From: a virus
DNA length: 64,000 nucleotides
Virus record (IMG/VR): IMGVR_UViG_3300023179_000032
Span: 1 to 64,000 of that record
Strand: one strand, 5' to 3'
The translations under genes were made by a program, and so were the position numbers. Positions 30,819 through 41,045 of the stretch are shown here, piece by piece. Below the pieces are notes generated by a model. That model saw nothing but the letters and a program-made list of their open reading frames with translations, was not told the origin of the DNA and did not search any database. The stretch's first letter is position 1, and each line of letters begins with the position of its first letter.

Positions 30819-31775
30819 TTAGGTTTGATTCCAAGTTGTAGGTATTGAATATAAAACAGGACTTACTGAGACATAACTACCACTTGCATGATCCTGTGTA
30901 TAAAAACTATTCATTGTTCCTTTGACTGGCTCATCTTCAGCTGGTCCTGCTAAAAATCCAGGCCTTTGATCTCCAGTATCTATGTCATACCAAGTGCATT
31001 TAAAATCAATATATCCACTAAATCTTTGAGCTGTGATATTAAAATAGTTCTCCGTGTACACATTTTCACCAGAAGCATTTCTTCTATAAATTTCAACAGC
31101 TGATCCACCTAATGTTAACCCATAAAATCCTGCAGGTGGTGTTACACTATTACCTGATCCTGAAACAGAATTATGATTAATAGTAATAGTTGAAACATTT
31201 GTCATTAAAGTTTGCCAATTTAAACTCTTTGAATAACTAGCATCATTGGAGGCAGGGAGAGATGTTAAAGAAAATCTTAATTTTAATACTCCACCTGCAT
31301 TAAAAAAATATTTTAATCCTCTCTCTTGACCATCACTGTTCATGTCAGCACCAGTAACACGTATGGTCAAACTTAATCTACCTGTCGAGCCGCCACCTCC
31401 CCAACTAGTAATTGAGGAAGCACTGGTTCCTTCTGCTGGAGTACTATATTGACTACTGTGTATGACTCTATTATTTGTGACACAGGCATCTGCCATGGTG
31501 TTTATCGCCTGTAATTGAGTAGCATAAGTTATAATATCTCCAGATGAGATTGATGCTAAAGTTGCTGATGTACCTATTTGATGAACTCTTGAATTTAAAA
31601 CATAATTTCTAAGATTTTGCCATTCTGTTGCCGAAATCACTACATCATTGGCTGCGGGGTTAGCCGCCATTGTTTGCCCATATCCTGTATCATTTCTGCC
31701 ATAAACAGGAACTATTTTATTATATACTGAAGTATAATCTGTGTCCTCAACGAGTTGACCTTGACCAAATGCCAT
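30819..31775 (-). CDS. putative virion/tail structural protein, 318 aa
   Basis: Starts MAFGQGQLVEDTDYTSVYNK. It is rich in Ser, Thr, Asn and Gly and predicted beta-rich, as expected for tail-fibre material. The middle contains SSITSWGGGGSTGRLSLTIR. AAAGGAAC precedes the ATG. It is the last member of the leftward fibre block, directly downstream of the fibre paralogue at 31788. No named domain. Confidence 0.6.
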   Translation of the reverse strand: MAFGQGQLVEDTDYTSVYNKIVPVYGRNDTGYGQTMAANPAANDVVISATEWQNLRNYVLNSRVHQIGTSATLASISSGDIITYATQLQAINTMADACVTNNRVIHSSQYSTPAEGTSASSITSWGGGGSTGRLSLTIRVTGADMNSDGQERGLKYFFNAGGVLKLRFSLTSLPASNDASYSKSLNWQTLMTNVSTITINHNSVSGSGNSVTPPAGFYGLTLGGSAVEIYRRNASGENVYTENYFNITAQRFSGYIDFKCTWYDIDTGDQRPGFLAGPAEDEPVKGTMNSFYTQDHASGSYVSVSPVLYSIPTTWNQT

Positions 31776-31787
31776 GATTGTTCCTTT

Positions 31788-33638
31788 TTATAATATTACT
31801 GCTTCAATTAGTTTTACATTATGGTCATCTGATGCTTCCAGTGCAATGGCGAACACATCGCCAGAATACACAGGACTTACTGTCGCTGCCCCATCTTCAC
31901 CTGCTATTAGTTTTTGACCTTTAATCACTGCACCACGTACTTTCACTGGTACACGCCCCTTCAGTGCTACTGCTGTTCCATCTTTCAATTCACTATTCAT
32001 TAGATAGGCAGGTTTAGCACTGACAACTCCAATTGCCCTACGACCTACCTGACAAGCTGTTACTTCTTTTTCGCCACCTATCATTAAAACTGTTCCTATT
32101 TCATATTCATTATCGGCTAGATAATTCTCTGCCAAGTCTGCATATTTAGCTCTATTAGCAGTACCGTCTAAAAAATCTACTGTTAGAGTTCTATTTCCTG
32201 GATTATAAGTAATACCTGTTGTATGAACTTTAAAACTTTGTGGACCTGTAGTACTGCCTACAAATGTCATAAAATAATTACCTGGATTAGTCTCGTTAGC
32301 TACTAACAGCTGACTAGCCTGTATACTAGGTAATAAATCTAAAACATTTTTCCAAACCAGTGTATTGGAAGGACCTGCTGTTAAAACTTGATTTGATGAT
32401 CCTAAATTTAAAAAAGCAGTAACATTCTCTGCACTTTGATATAAAAGTTTGCCAGTATCACCCCCCACTACGTTATTAGCACGTTGGGCGGTACCAATAA
32501 ATTGATTAGCAGTTAAATTGCCTGAGCCATCTCTTACGGCCACTGTGTTAATAGTAGCTGCATCCGTAGCAGTTCTATAGTTTCCATTGACTAATAGTTC
32601 TATAGCCTTATCTGCAACACCACGGAATGTGCCGTAAAAATTTTCAGAATATACTTCAGAAAATCTGTTATTTGATCCTGTACCAATTTTAGATACACCG
32701 TGTTCTCCAGGAAGAATATCAGTACCTAATAGTTTTAAGCTTGTTTTTGGTATTGTGCTAGTACTAAGTTTAGTTTTAAAAATTAATCCTATATCATTTG
32801 CACTGTTATAAAGAACAGGACCTGTTTCTGCTCCTCGTTGATAGGTGAAACTTATTTCATCATTGTTACCTAATATCCAACCAGGATCCTTAAATCTTAC
32901 CACCGTATTAAATATAACATCACCTGATTTTATAAAATCTTCAGCAGTTAATAAAGCACCAGTGCTGTCTACAAGACCTCTTGCAGAACTAGCAGTGGCC
33001 CATAATATCCAAGGATTATTACTGAGATTATCACTAATACCATAGCTGTTTGTGTTGGCCAGTGTAATACCTTTCTTTATCAATGTGAAAGCATTGTCAG
33101 TTCTAAGAGGACTATCTGATCTTAGATTAAACCCACTGTTACTGATAATAAAAACTACAGCAGCATTTACATATGCTTTTACAATGGGTCTGGCAATATT
33201 TTGATCATCAAAAACACTTTCACTACGTAATTCAGTAGCACCTGCATTTTCTACAGCCTGAGGTCCGACTAGGATGTATTCATCACCATCCCAAGCAAAC
33301 AATTGATTAGTGCTGGTATTAAACCAAAAATCACCCACACTTAATCCGCTGGGCTGTGTTTGTCCTACTTCAGCGCCACCAGTAGTTCTAAACTGCGTAC
33401 CATCATAAAATTTAAGTTTTTTACCTAAACTATCATACCATAATTGACCTGTAACTTTACGAGGTGGCGCTGTGGTCCCTGCAAAGTTTTCCAGCATATG
33501 GACCATGTTTTCATTTTGAATTTCGCCATAACCAGCATAATTTTTACCCACTAGTCTAATATCTAGTGTGTTATCTACAGTTCCGTCCTCTACTGTAGCG
33601 ACTTTTACGCCGTTAAATTTATTAATATTATATGGCAT
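31788..33638 (-). CDS. tail-fibre protein, paralogue 1
   Basis: A 616-residue fibre. The N-terminal module has DGTVDNTLDIRLVGKNYAGY, LENFAG, GQLWYDS and VGDFWFNTSTNQLFAWDG, shared with the next two genes. The shaft is Ser/Thr/Asn-rich. The C-terminal 110 residues (from YADLAENYLADNEYEIGTVL) resemble ends seen on fibres of marine T4-like phages, possibly a folding or receptor domain. AAAGGGG and AATAAATA precede the start. Confidence 0.75.
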   Translation of the reverse strand: MPYNINKFNGVKVATVEDGTVDNTLDIRLVGKNYAGYGEIQNENMVHMLENFAGTTAPPRKVTGQLWYDSLGKKLKFYDGTQFRTTGGAEVGQTQPSGLSVGDFWFNTSTNQLFAWDGDEYILVGPQAVENAGATELRSESVFDDQNIARPIVKAYVNAAVVFIISNSGFNLRSDSPLRTDNAFTLIKKGITLANTNSYGISDNLSNNPWILWATASSARGLVDSTGALLTAEDFIKSGDVIFNTVVRFKDPGWILGNNDEISFTYQRGAETGPVLYNSANDIGLIFKTKLSTSTIPKTSLKLLGTDILPGEHGVSKIGTGSNNRFSEVYSENFYGTFRGVADKAIELLVNGNYRTATDAATINTVAVRDGSGNLTANQFIGTAQRANNVVGGDTGKLLYQSAENVTAFLNLGSSNQVLTAGPSNTLVWKNVLDLLPSIQASQLLVANETNPGNYFMTFVGSTTGPQSFKVHTTGITYNPGNRTLTVDFLDGTANRAKYADLAENYLADNEYEIGTVLMIGGEKEVTACQVGRRAIGVVSAKPAYLMNSELKDGTAVALKGRVPVKVRGAVIKGQKLIAGEDGAATVSPVYSGDVFAIALEASDDHNVKLIEAVIL

Positions 33639-33656
33639 CGCCCAACCCCTTTAACA

Positions 33657-33664
33657 TATTTATT
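33657..33664 (-). promoter_or_regulatory. candidate late promoter AATAAATA
   Basis: On the minus strand, 18 bases before the ATG at 33638, with AAAGGGG between. Confidence 0.55.
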
Positions 33665-36600
33665 TTAAACTGTATCATCGTAACACCAACCTCTTTCTGA
33701 CCCTGTGTAAACTAAGGTTAGTGCAGCGCCAGCAGTATTCAATGTTAAATCTGCACCAGAACCGTTTATTTTATTACCATTTCTTATGACTTCTACTTCA
33801 AAAACACTTAAATTCTTAGCATCAATTAATCTTATTTCATCACCTGGTATTGGTTGTGTTGGATTAGTAAGATTTGGTGGTAAGCGTACTTCAAAAGCAC
33901 CATTTGTAGTGTCTATAAGTAATCTATCACCTGCATACGCATCATAATTTGTAGTTACAGATTTCCAAACTGGGCGTAATCTACCTACTATGTTTACGTT
34001 AGATGTACTGCCCCCTAAGTTTAAACTACTGTTAAGAGCTCCGCCAATTGTGAGATTATTAACCCCTGTAAACATGGATTTGTTTACATCTGTACTAACA
34101 ACATCCCCAACTACTTCTAAATTATTATTAATTTTAGCAGCATACATAACAACCGGTGATGTTGCTGTTGCCCCATACACTAGACCTAAGAAGTTAGTTG
34201 TGCCCCCTACCGTCAAATTACCGTCTTCATCAGTAGTTATGGCACTAGTTGACACCATTTCCATATCATTATTTCTAAATAATAGGCCACCGGTCGCATA
34301 ATGTTGATCATTAGGTATCAATAACATTTTACGAACTAATAAATTATTTCTTGCAATTACTACAGGAAATTGAGTTCTAGTAATATCAAAATAGCTCGTT
34401 CCCTGTTGGATTCTTCTAACAAACACGTTATTTCTTGGAGCTATAGTTAAGCCATCCTGATTAAGAGTACTATTAGTAGTAGGATATGGAGTGGTCCACC
34501 AAGATTCATTTTCTGAACCTGGTACAGGATTATCAGGAGCTCCATATTGTGAACCTGGACCAATCTGTATATTATCACACTGCCTTCCTAAATATACATT
34601 TTCTAAACTACTACCTGCAAATTCAAAAGCCTGCACATTAGAACTAGCGCTTACAAGACCTGTAATTTTACCTGCAATAGTTAAAGTACGTAATGTAACA
34701 TTACCAGTACTACCAACAGTTACTTGACCGCCAAATTCTGTTATTGTTGCGGATCCACCAGCAATAATATTTGCACTATTATTACCTATTTTTAGTGTAA
34801 GAACGTTATTAAATATACTTCCTTCTTGACTAGTACAAAAAATATCTGACCCTTGTATTTCAAGGTCACCTTCAATTACAACATTGCTAGCATTAATGTT
34901 TAGGTTACGTGAAGTTTTTCTTGTACTACCTAATTCACCAAATATATCAATAGTTAATGAATTTTGTCCTAATACTAATTGTTCAGTATTTGGAATAATA
35001 TTTGCTGTAGTTGCAGGTACCTGTGTGGTTAATACAGCGTTGAGCCCCGTTTCATCACCTATAACTAAATCTTTATATGTTTGTATTTTATTTAATACAT
35101 GAGTTTTACTTTCTGGATCATTACCGTTGCCAACATATATTCCGCCTTGATATCCTCCTGTAGCTCCACCAAAAAATATCTTTCTTGCTGTAGTATTAAG
35201 TAGATAAAAATTTCCTGTAAAGGCTGGATCCACTTTGATTTCACCAATATCTGATAATGTTAGGCCTTTTTTAGTTATTAGGTCTTCCTGAGCAGTGGTC
35301 CTGTCCATAAATTTAATACCGTAGTTAACCTGATTAGCTCCAAGTTCTAAATCAAAATTACCAATTGATGCAACTAGATTATTCTTAATTTGTATGTTGT
35401 CAATTTGATAGACACCGGTAATGTTTAAGTCACCGTTAATTTGTACATTATTTCTAAAAGTTACAACTCCATTGTTGTCACCAATAGAAATACTAGTGGC
35501 CTGCTGACCAAAATTAATAGTCTGTACAGTTTGATTCAGTAAGTTAAAAATTGAATTATCAGTTAATAAATTTTGCCCATTAATCTTTAAAGTTTTATTT
35601 ACAATAGCATCACTAATCACTTTAGTTGTGCCTAAAGTTTTGCCAATTGTAATATCATCCGCTGCACCACCAAAATTTATTATTCTTGCATCACTATTAA
35701 AAACATTGATAGTGGCTTCTAATGTAGTGGTTAAGTCACCTCTAATTTTAGTTTCACCACCAATATCTAAAGTAGATTCTGGACTGCTATTAAAAATTCC
35801 TACTTTAGATCCAGCTGCTTTGATAAACACCGCATCGTGGAAGGTAGTTCCATCTTTTACAGTTATTAAAAAGTTTTGATCAGCTCTATTATTTCTTAGC
35901 CTAACAGGAGGATTTAGTGTACTGGCTTCAGGTGGACGTTCCATCTCAAAAGTTAAATTCGGTCCCCACCCTAAACTTAATGGTTTGTTAAGTAAGTCTC
36001 CAGGACTAAGAGTATTTGCTCCGGATACACTTAATCTACCATCAATAAGGTTATTTCCAGTAACTTTAACAAACTCGTCTACACTAATTGGTTGACCAAA
36101 GTTGTCAACTAAACTTTTAGCTCTAGCTGCTGTGACATCGAACTCAAAACCTATGCTTAATGGTGTAAACCCTTTCTTTATGTCACCTGTAACTAATTCA
36201 CTAGCTAGTTTGACACCCTCACCTACTGTATAGTTTGGTGTGAATTCTTCATTACTAAACACACCTACTAGAATATTTCCTAATTTAAGTTTGGCAATTA
36301 TATGGTTGCTGCCTGTTATATCTTTTACAGTGGCTATTTCAAAACCAGATACACCTTGTTGTTCTGTGTATAAAGGACCTGCTAATCTTAATCCGTTACC
36401 ATCATTAAAAAATAACTGCCTTGTTTCGTTATTAAACCAAAAATCACCAACCGTTGTGCTGGGTTGTGAGCTACTAACTATAGGTCTAGCAAATGCTATA
36501 AATTCATTGCCATTATAAATTTTAAGAGTATTGTCACTTGAATCAAACCATAATTGACCCTTTAATGGGCTGGTTGGAGGTTCATTATTAGAAAAGTTTT

Positions 36601-36751
36601 CCAATAATTTTACAAAATTTTCATTAAATAGTTCACCATAATTTTCAGTATTTTTACCTATTAGATTTAGATCCGTAGTAATTTTATCTACAGTACCGTC
36701 CAAGATATCTGTTAGTATAGTACCATTAGTTTTATTCAGTGTATATGGCAT
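33665..36751 (-). CDS. tail-fibre protein, paralogue 2 (long shaft)
   Basis: A 1,028-residue fibre. The N-terminal module (DGTVDKITTDLNLIGKNTEN; LLENFSNN; GQLWFDS; VGDFWFNNETRQLFFNDG) matches its neighbours. A long beta-repetitive shaft of about 800 residues follows, with many N-G-D, I-x-I and GN-x-T segments (e.g. TINFGQQATSISIGDNNGVV). The C-terminal 90 residues are globular. It starts at the stop of the collar-fibre gene. Confidence 0.75.
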   Translation of the reverse strand: MPYTLNKTNGTILTDILDGTVDKITTDLNLIGKNTENYGELFNENFVKLLENFSNNEPPTSPLKGQLWFDSSDNTLKIYNGNEFIAFARPIVSSSQPSTTVGDFWFNNETRQLFFNDGNGLRLAGPLYTEQQGVSGFEIATVKDITGSNHIIAKLKLGNILVGVFSNEEFTPNYTVGEGVKLASELVTGDIKKGFTPLSIGFEFDVTAARAKSLVDNFGQPISVDEFVKVTGNNLIDGRLSVSGANTLSPGDLLNKPLSLGWGPNLTFEMERPPEASTLNPPVRLRNNRADQNFLITVKDGTTFHDAVFIKAAGSKVGIFNSSPESTLDIGGETKIRGDLTTTLEATINVFNSDARIINFGGAADDITIGKTLGTTKVISDAIVNKTLKINGQNLLTDNSIFNLLNQTVQTINFGQQATSISIGDNNGVVTFRNNVQINGDLNITGVYQIDNIQIKNNLVASIGNFDLELGANQVNYGIKFMDRTTAQEDLITKKGLTLSDIGEIKVDPAFTGNFYLLNTTARKIFFGGATGGYQGGIYVGNGNDPESKTHVLNKIQTYKDLVIGDETGLNAVLTTQVPATTANIIPNTEQLVLGQNSLTIDIFGELGSTRKTSRNLNINASNVVIEGDLEIQGSDIFCTSQEGSIFNNVLTLKIGNNSANIIAGGSATITEFGGQVTVGSTGNVTLRTLTIAGKITGLVSASSNVQAFEFAGSSLENVYLGRQCDNIQIGPGSQYGAPDNPVPGSENESWWTTPYPTTNSTLNQDGLTIAPRNNVFVRRIQQGTSYFDITRTQFPVVIARNNLLVRKMLLIPNDQHYATGGLLFRNNDMEMVSTSAITTDEDGNLTVGGTTNFLGLVYGATATSPVVMYAAKINNNLEVVGDVVSTDVNKSMFTGVNNLTIGGALNSSLNLGGSTSNVNIVGRLRPVWKSVTTNYDAYAGDRLLIDTTNGAFEVRLPPNLTNPTQPIPGDEIRLIDAKNLSVFEVEVIRNGNKINGSGADLTLNTAGAALTLVYTGSERGWCYDDTV

Positions 36752-38793
36752 TATATTTTTCCAGTATAAATTATATAGTGCATACCGTCAGTTAATCTTG
36801 CTAGACCAGAGCCAGTTCCAGCTGCTATAGCCGTAAATACTGCATTAACTGTAGGTGTTCCAGTAAAACCAAGAGCCACCCAATCTGTAGTGCCTAATTC
36901 TGTAATTGTGTAACTTAGTCCTGGAATAAATTCTCCAGCATAAAAATTAGGAACCTGTTTTCTAAGGTCTGGCAGTGCAAAAGTTAAAACCCCTGTGTTA
37001 AAGCTGGGTAAGGATCCTTGAGGCATATATTTGTAGCCCACCTTACTAAAAAGATCAGCATATAGGCTTTGTGGTACTTCCCTTCCATCACAGGGCAAAT
37101 AACCATTAGGTAAATTACTTAGTCCAGCACCAAATAATATTACAGTACCAGTAGGTATTACTGATAAGCTTTCTGAAATAGATTTTTTACTTACTTTGTA
37201 ATAAAGATCATCTTCACTACTTTGAATTAAAAATACATCGTTATTCTTAACATAATTTACTGGCTCTTTGTTTTTATAAAAGGATGTAGTTATTTCTGTT
37301 TTTATACTGATTGTAGCAGGAGCATTTTTAATACTAATAGGTAAATTTGGTGCTGCCTCATTAGTTAAATTTATATCACTATTGGTAGCTGTTGTTATAG
37401 TAACTGCTTCACCAAACCCTAAACTATATCCATTTATAGTACCAGTACCATTGCCAATTGTAAAATTATTAGCTGTAAAATTTCCAAAAATTTGAGGATA
37501 GTTATTGAGACTGCCTATAGAATTAACATATATAGTTTGCCAAGGATTGTCCTCAGAACCTAATGTTTGAGTAGCTACTCCAATATCATTAACTCTTGGT
37601 ATTATATCACCCACATTAACTATATTTCCGTAAACAGATTCAAATGTAGGATCCAATGTATTCCAAGTTATATCACCTATAATACTTAAATCTTGACCTA
37701 TTTCTACAGATCCATCAGCAGTAATACTATTGCCTTGGATATCCCCGCTAGCTTTCAAATCCCCATTAATATCTAATGTAGCCTGAGGGTTAGTATTGTT
37801 AATACCTACTCTACCATTATTATCGCCACTCATTCTCACTACAGTTCTGTAGTCAGCACTATTTTCTTTCTTAATTCTAAAATCTATACTTGAGTCAGCG
37901 TTTTTGTTGTAGATATATGCACCAGTAGTATCTTTAGCTAGAATATATGAACTATCAGATCCTAATACAATACCGTTATCAGCCTTTACATTGAATTGAT
38001 AATTTGTAGTGCTAATTACATCTGATCTTAAAAAGTTATTAGCACCTACAACATCACTGCCAATAATTAAGGATAATGCTTTTTCGCTAGTACCCCAATA
38101 TCTCGTATTAATATCAAATGAACTGGAACTTAAATTAAAGCCTTGTTTAAGTTCTTTAAATCCTTCATAAATTAATTTTGGTGTAAACGCTTTGTCACTT
38201 ATTATAGCTATTCTTCTAGCTTTAAGAAAGAATGAAATTACAGCAACAGGCTGATTATCTAAATTGTTAATAATTTCTTCAACTTCAATACCTGTTTTTT
38301 CAAACGCATTAAACAGCGGTCCAACTAAACTGTATCCAGTACCATTCCAAATATATAATTGATTTTTACTAGTATCAACGTATAGGTCGCCCTTTTTAAG
38401 ATTAGTACTAGGCAGGTTTAATGTCGTTGGAGATACTGCGGCTTTCTTGATTATGCCTACAGATAACCAAGTTATACCATCAAAAACTTTTAATCCGTAT
38501 GTATCTTCACTATCTGCTGGAGATGGGGTTGGGTCAACTTCTTGTAGTGTATTAGTATTAAACCAAAGCTGTCCTCTTTCAGGATTACGTGGAGCTGTAT
38601 TTGACGCAAAATTTTCTAATAAATGTAGAAAGTTTTCAGCAATATCTTTTGAATAACTTGCTGCATATTTTTTTCCTAAAAATACTAGGGAAGTTGTATC
38701 ATCACTGCTGCCATCTGGGATCACAATATTATTGGATAATCTACCATTACTATTAGGTCTTGTTGGATCTGAAAATTCTATTTCAATACTCAT
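36751..38793 (-). CDS. tail-fibre protein with phage tail-collar domain
   Basis: About 680 residues from the ATG at 38793 (MSIEIEFSDPTRPNSNGRLS); a GTG at 38802 is also in frame. The N-terminal module (DGSSDDTTSLVFLGKKYAAS; LLENFAS; GQLWFNT; KGDLYVDTSKNQLYIWNG) links it to the two other fibres. The C-terminal region has PTGTVILFGAGLSNLPNGYL and PCDGREVPQSLYADLFSKVG, a tail-collar domain typical of receptor-side fibre ends. The following residues contain an LPDLRKQVPNFYAGE stretch as expected. Confidence 0.85.
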   Translation of the reverse strand: MSIEIEFSDPTRPNSNGRLSNNIVIPDGSSDDTTSLVFLGKKYAASYSKDIAENFLHLLENFASNTAPRNPERGQLWFNTNTLQEVDPTPSPADSEDTYGLKVFDGITWLSVGIIKKAAVSPTTLNLPSTNLKKGDLYVDTSKNQLYIWNGTGYSLVGPLFNAFEKTGIEVEEIINNLDNQPVAVISFFLKARRIAIISDKAFTPKLIYEGFKELKQGFNLSSSSFDINTRYWGTSEKALSLIIGSDVVGANNFLRSDVISTTNYQFNVKADNGIVLGSDSSYILAKDTTGAYIYNKNADSSIDFRIKKENSADYRTVVRMSGDNNGRVGINNTNPQATLDINGDLKASGDIQGNSITADGSVEIGQDLSIIGDITWNTLDPTFESVYGNIVNVGDIIPRVNDIGVATQTLGSEDNPWQTIYVNSIGSLNNYPQIFGNFTANNFTIGNGTGTINGYSLGFGEAVTITTATNSDINLTNEAAPNLPISIKNAPATISIKTEITTSFYKNKEPVNYVKNNDVFLIQSSEDDLYYKVSKKSISESLSVIPTGTVILFGAGLSNLPNGYLPCDGREVPQSLYADLFSKVGYKYMPQGSLPSFNTGVLTFALPDLRKQVPNFYAGEFIPGLSYTITELGTTDWVALGFTGTPTVNAVFTAIAAGTGSGLARLTDGMHYIIYTGKI

Positions 38794-38794
38794 A

Positions 38795-39403
38795 TCAAGC
38801 ACCCATCAAGCCAGTTAAACTCTGTACTCTAACTGTATAATCAATTTGAATAAGTCTATTCAAACTTTTTTGTACAGGGTGAAAAATTACGTGCGTAAGT
38901 AATCTTTCACCTCCTGATTCATTATCTGTTACTAATCCTAGTTCATCAAATGTATATAAACTATTATTATCTGTAGTATTGTCAAATGCTTCCTGACCAT
39001 TAGGTTCACCATAATCTAGTAAACAGGTAACAAAAACATCTGTATAAGTTGTGCCGGTAACATGACGTGTTTCAATGTAATTTCTTACTGGATCTACGTT
39101 GGCCTTGTTAGCATCATCCACAATTTTGCTATATGTTTGGTTATATAAATTAGCATTGATTCCAGTAGTATTTGGGGTTAGATATGTAATAATTCCAGTA
39201 GGATCTACAGCAGTTCCTCCATTTCCAAAGATCATTTTAGTGATAAACCCACTTCCTGCGTTGGATAAACTGTTGGCTAGTGCAATACTCATATTTTCAT
39301 AATGAATAGCATTTCTTTTATTGATGTAGACTTTTTCAGATTGTGGATCCCAAATCTTAATGTGCCCTTCTATATGAATACCGCTATGATCTCTATTTTG
39401 CAT
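38795..39403 (-). CDS. putative virion structural protein, 202 aa
   Basis: Starts MQNRDHSGIHIEGHIKIWDP. A mixed protein with a hydrophobic, Thr/Asn-rich middle, preceded by an exact TATAAATA 18 bases upstream. It sits one base before the collar-fibre ATG, so the genes are co-transcribed. I associate this type with conserved structural proteins of marine T4-like phages, perhaps a fibre adaptor. Confidence 0.6.
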   Translation of the reverse strand: MQNRDHSGIHIEGHIKIWDPQSEKVYINKRNAIHYENMSIALANSLSNAGSGFITKMIFGNGGTAVDPTGIITYLTPNTTGINANLYNQTYSKIVDDANKANVDPVRNYIETRHVTGTTYTDVFVTCLLDYGEPNGQEAFDNTTDNNSLYTFDELGLVTDNESGGERLLTHVIFHPVQKSLNRLIQIDYTVRVQSLTGLMGA

Positions 39404-39421
39404 ATATTTTCTCTATCAAAA

Positions 39422-39429
39422 TATTTATA
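39422..39429 (-). promoter_or_regulatory. late promoter TATAAATA
   Basis: An exact T4 late consensus on the minus strand, 18 bases before the ATG at 39403. It heads the fibre operon. Confidence 0.8.
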
Positions 39430-39446
39430 ATTATTATTAACTGCTA

Positions 39447-41045
39447 CTATTTCAATCTTCTTCTTTGTCTGGGATAAACTCTGCCATTAGTGGGTCTAGC
39501 CTTATAGTTTAACTTGGGCCAAGTAGTACCCGAATCTGCTCTTTCTTTATTATAATATAAGTACCTATTAACTGATCCCTGTAAATTAGATGGATCAGCG
39601 AAATTACCCGAACTTTCAGTCATTTGATTATATTTACTGGTTTTGTAGATATAATCTAATGCTTCTGCCTGTGTCATATCTGGATATACTTCTAAGATAC
39701 AGGCTAAAACCCCTGTGACCTGAGGACTAGCCATACTAGTTCCACTATCTTTTAATATTTTATATGTCGAATTTCTAGGATCATTTACTCCACCAGTATG
39801 TACACTACTTATGATACTACGACCTGGAGCATATACATCTACTCTAGGTCCAGAATTACTAAAAGGAGCTTTACTATCGTTAATACTTCTTCCTACGGCA
39901 CCTACATTAATTTGTCCAGTAGCTTTGACTGGGCTGGTTCCTCGGTGATAATAAACAATAAAATTATTCCAAATATAATAATTATTATAGTCAACGCCTG
40001 TAGGAATATCTATTTTGCTATAGGAATTTCCAGCTGCACCTACCATAATAATACCATCATTCATAGCACTTATAGCATCAGCGTCTATAGCCAAGTATTC
40101 TGAACTAGTATATGTGTTTGCGCCATCGTTATAAACACCATATGTACCATATAGTGTACTACTTGTAAGGCCACTAGTATAATTTACTCCCCTAAAATTA
40201 ACTCTAGTAATGCCGGCGATATTTAGTTGAGCAACATACCCCCAACTATTATTAACAATAGTGGGATTACGTCTCCCTGTAATAGGATTGATAGGTTTGC
40301 TGTTGTGCCAGGCTCTGATATAATCAAATAACAATAATGTATCTATTCCATTAGAATCACCACCGTATGGATATATGTTATAAACATTAGCGCTTCTAGC
40401 CCAACCTTGTGTATTACCAGTAGCAGTTCCAGCTACGTGCATACCGTGATTATTATTTGCTTCTATAGTAGGATCGGTATATGGTCCATATACATAAGTT
40501 CCCGAAGTTGCTGCGTGTTGCAACCAATTATATTGTATGACTCTTGTTCCACCAGTACCATCACTGTTAACAGCCATTTCTGGATGATTTGGATTAATAA
40601 AACCATCAACAATAACAATGTCAACATTACGACCTTCAGCATTAACTGTTATAGTTCCTGATACTGTTTTTGTCGTTAATATACTATCATCACCCCAGTT
40701 TTCTCTTTGTTGACCTTCCACACAACGTAATAATCCCCAATTTTTATAATTAGAATTATTTGCAGTAGATTTATTCCAAAACGAACTGGTTTGAGTCCAT
40801 TGGGGCATTGGTTTGAGACCTAATTCTGTAGGAGTTAATTCACAGGCTAAAACTCTAGGATCATTCCTAACTTGTACTGCTTCTTCTTCAGTAAGATAAT
40901 AATGTGTATTAACACTAATAGGTCTACGATTAGCAACTTCTACACAACGATCTGGTATGTATAAGTTTCCACCAAGTGTTTCCATATCCTCATAGAAACT
41001 ATCTAAGTCATCGTGATTTTTTAATGTGACTACATATTCTTTCAT
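39447..41045 (-). CDS. subtilisin-like serine protease (S8)
   Basis: A 532-residue protein with a complete S8 triad: Asp147 in VDIVIVDGFIN, His200 in NNNHGMHVAGTATG, Ser437 in KDSGTSMASPQVTG. The oxyanion Asn340 in VGAAGNS is also present. Residues 1-85 are an inhibitor-like propeptide or attachment part. There is no signal peptide. It lies between a collagen-like fibre gene and fibre genes, overlapping the former by four bases. It may process fibres or act as a virion-borne protease at the host surface. Confidence 0.9.
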   Translation of the reverse strand: MKEYVVTLKNHDDLDSFYEDMETLGGNLYIPDRCVEVANRRPISVNTHYYLTEEEAVQVRNDPRVLACELTPTELGLKPMPQWTQTSSFWNKSTANNSNYKNWGLLRCVEGQQRENWGDDSILTTKTVSGTITVNAEGRNVDIVIVDGFINPNHPEMAVNSDGTGGTRVIQYNWLQHAATSGTYVYGPYTDPTIEANNNHGMHVAGTATGNTQGWARSANVYNIYPYGGDSNGIDTLLLFDYIRAWHNSKPINPITGRRNPTIVNNSWGYVAQLNIAGITRVNFRGVNYTSGLTSSTLYGTYGVYNDGANTYTSSEYLAIDADAISAMNDGIIMVGAAGNSYSKIDIPTGVDYNNYYIWNNFIVYYHRGTSPVKATGQINVGAVGRSINDSKAPFSNSGPRVDVYAPGRSIISSVHTGGVNDPRNSTYKILKDSGTSMASPQVTGVLACILEVYPDMTQAEALDYIYKTSKYNQMTESSGNFADPSNLQGSVNRYLYYNKERADSGTTWPKLNYKARPTNGRVYPRQRRRLK

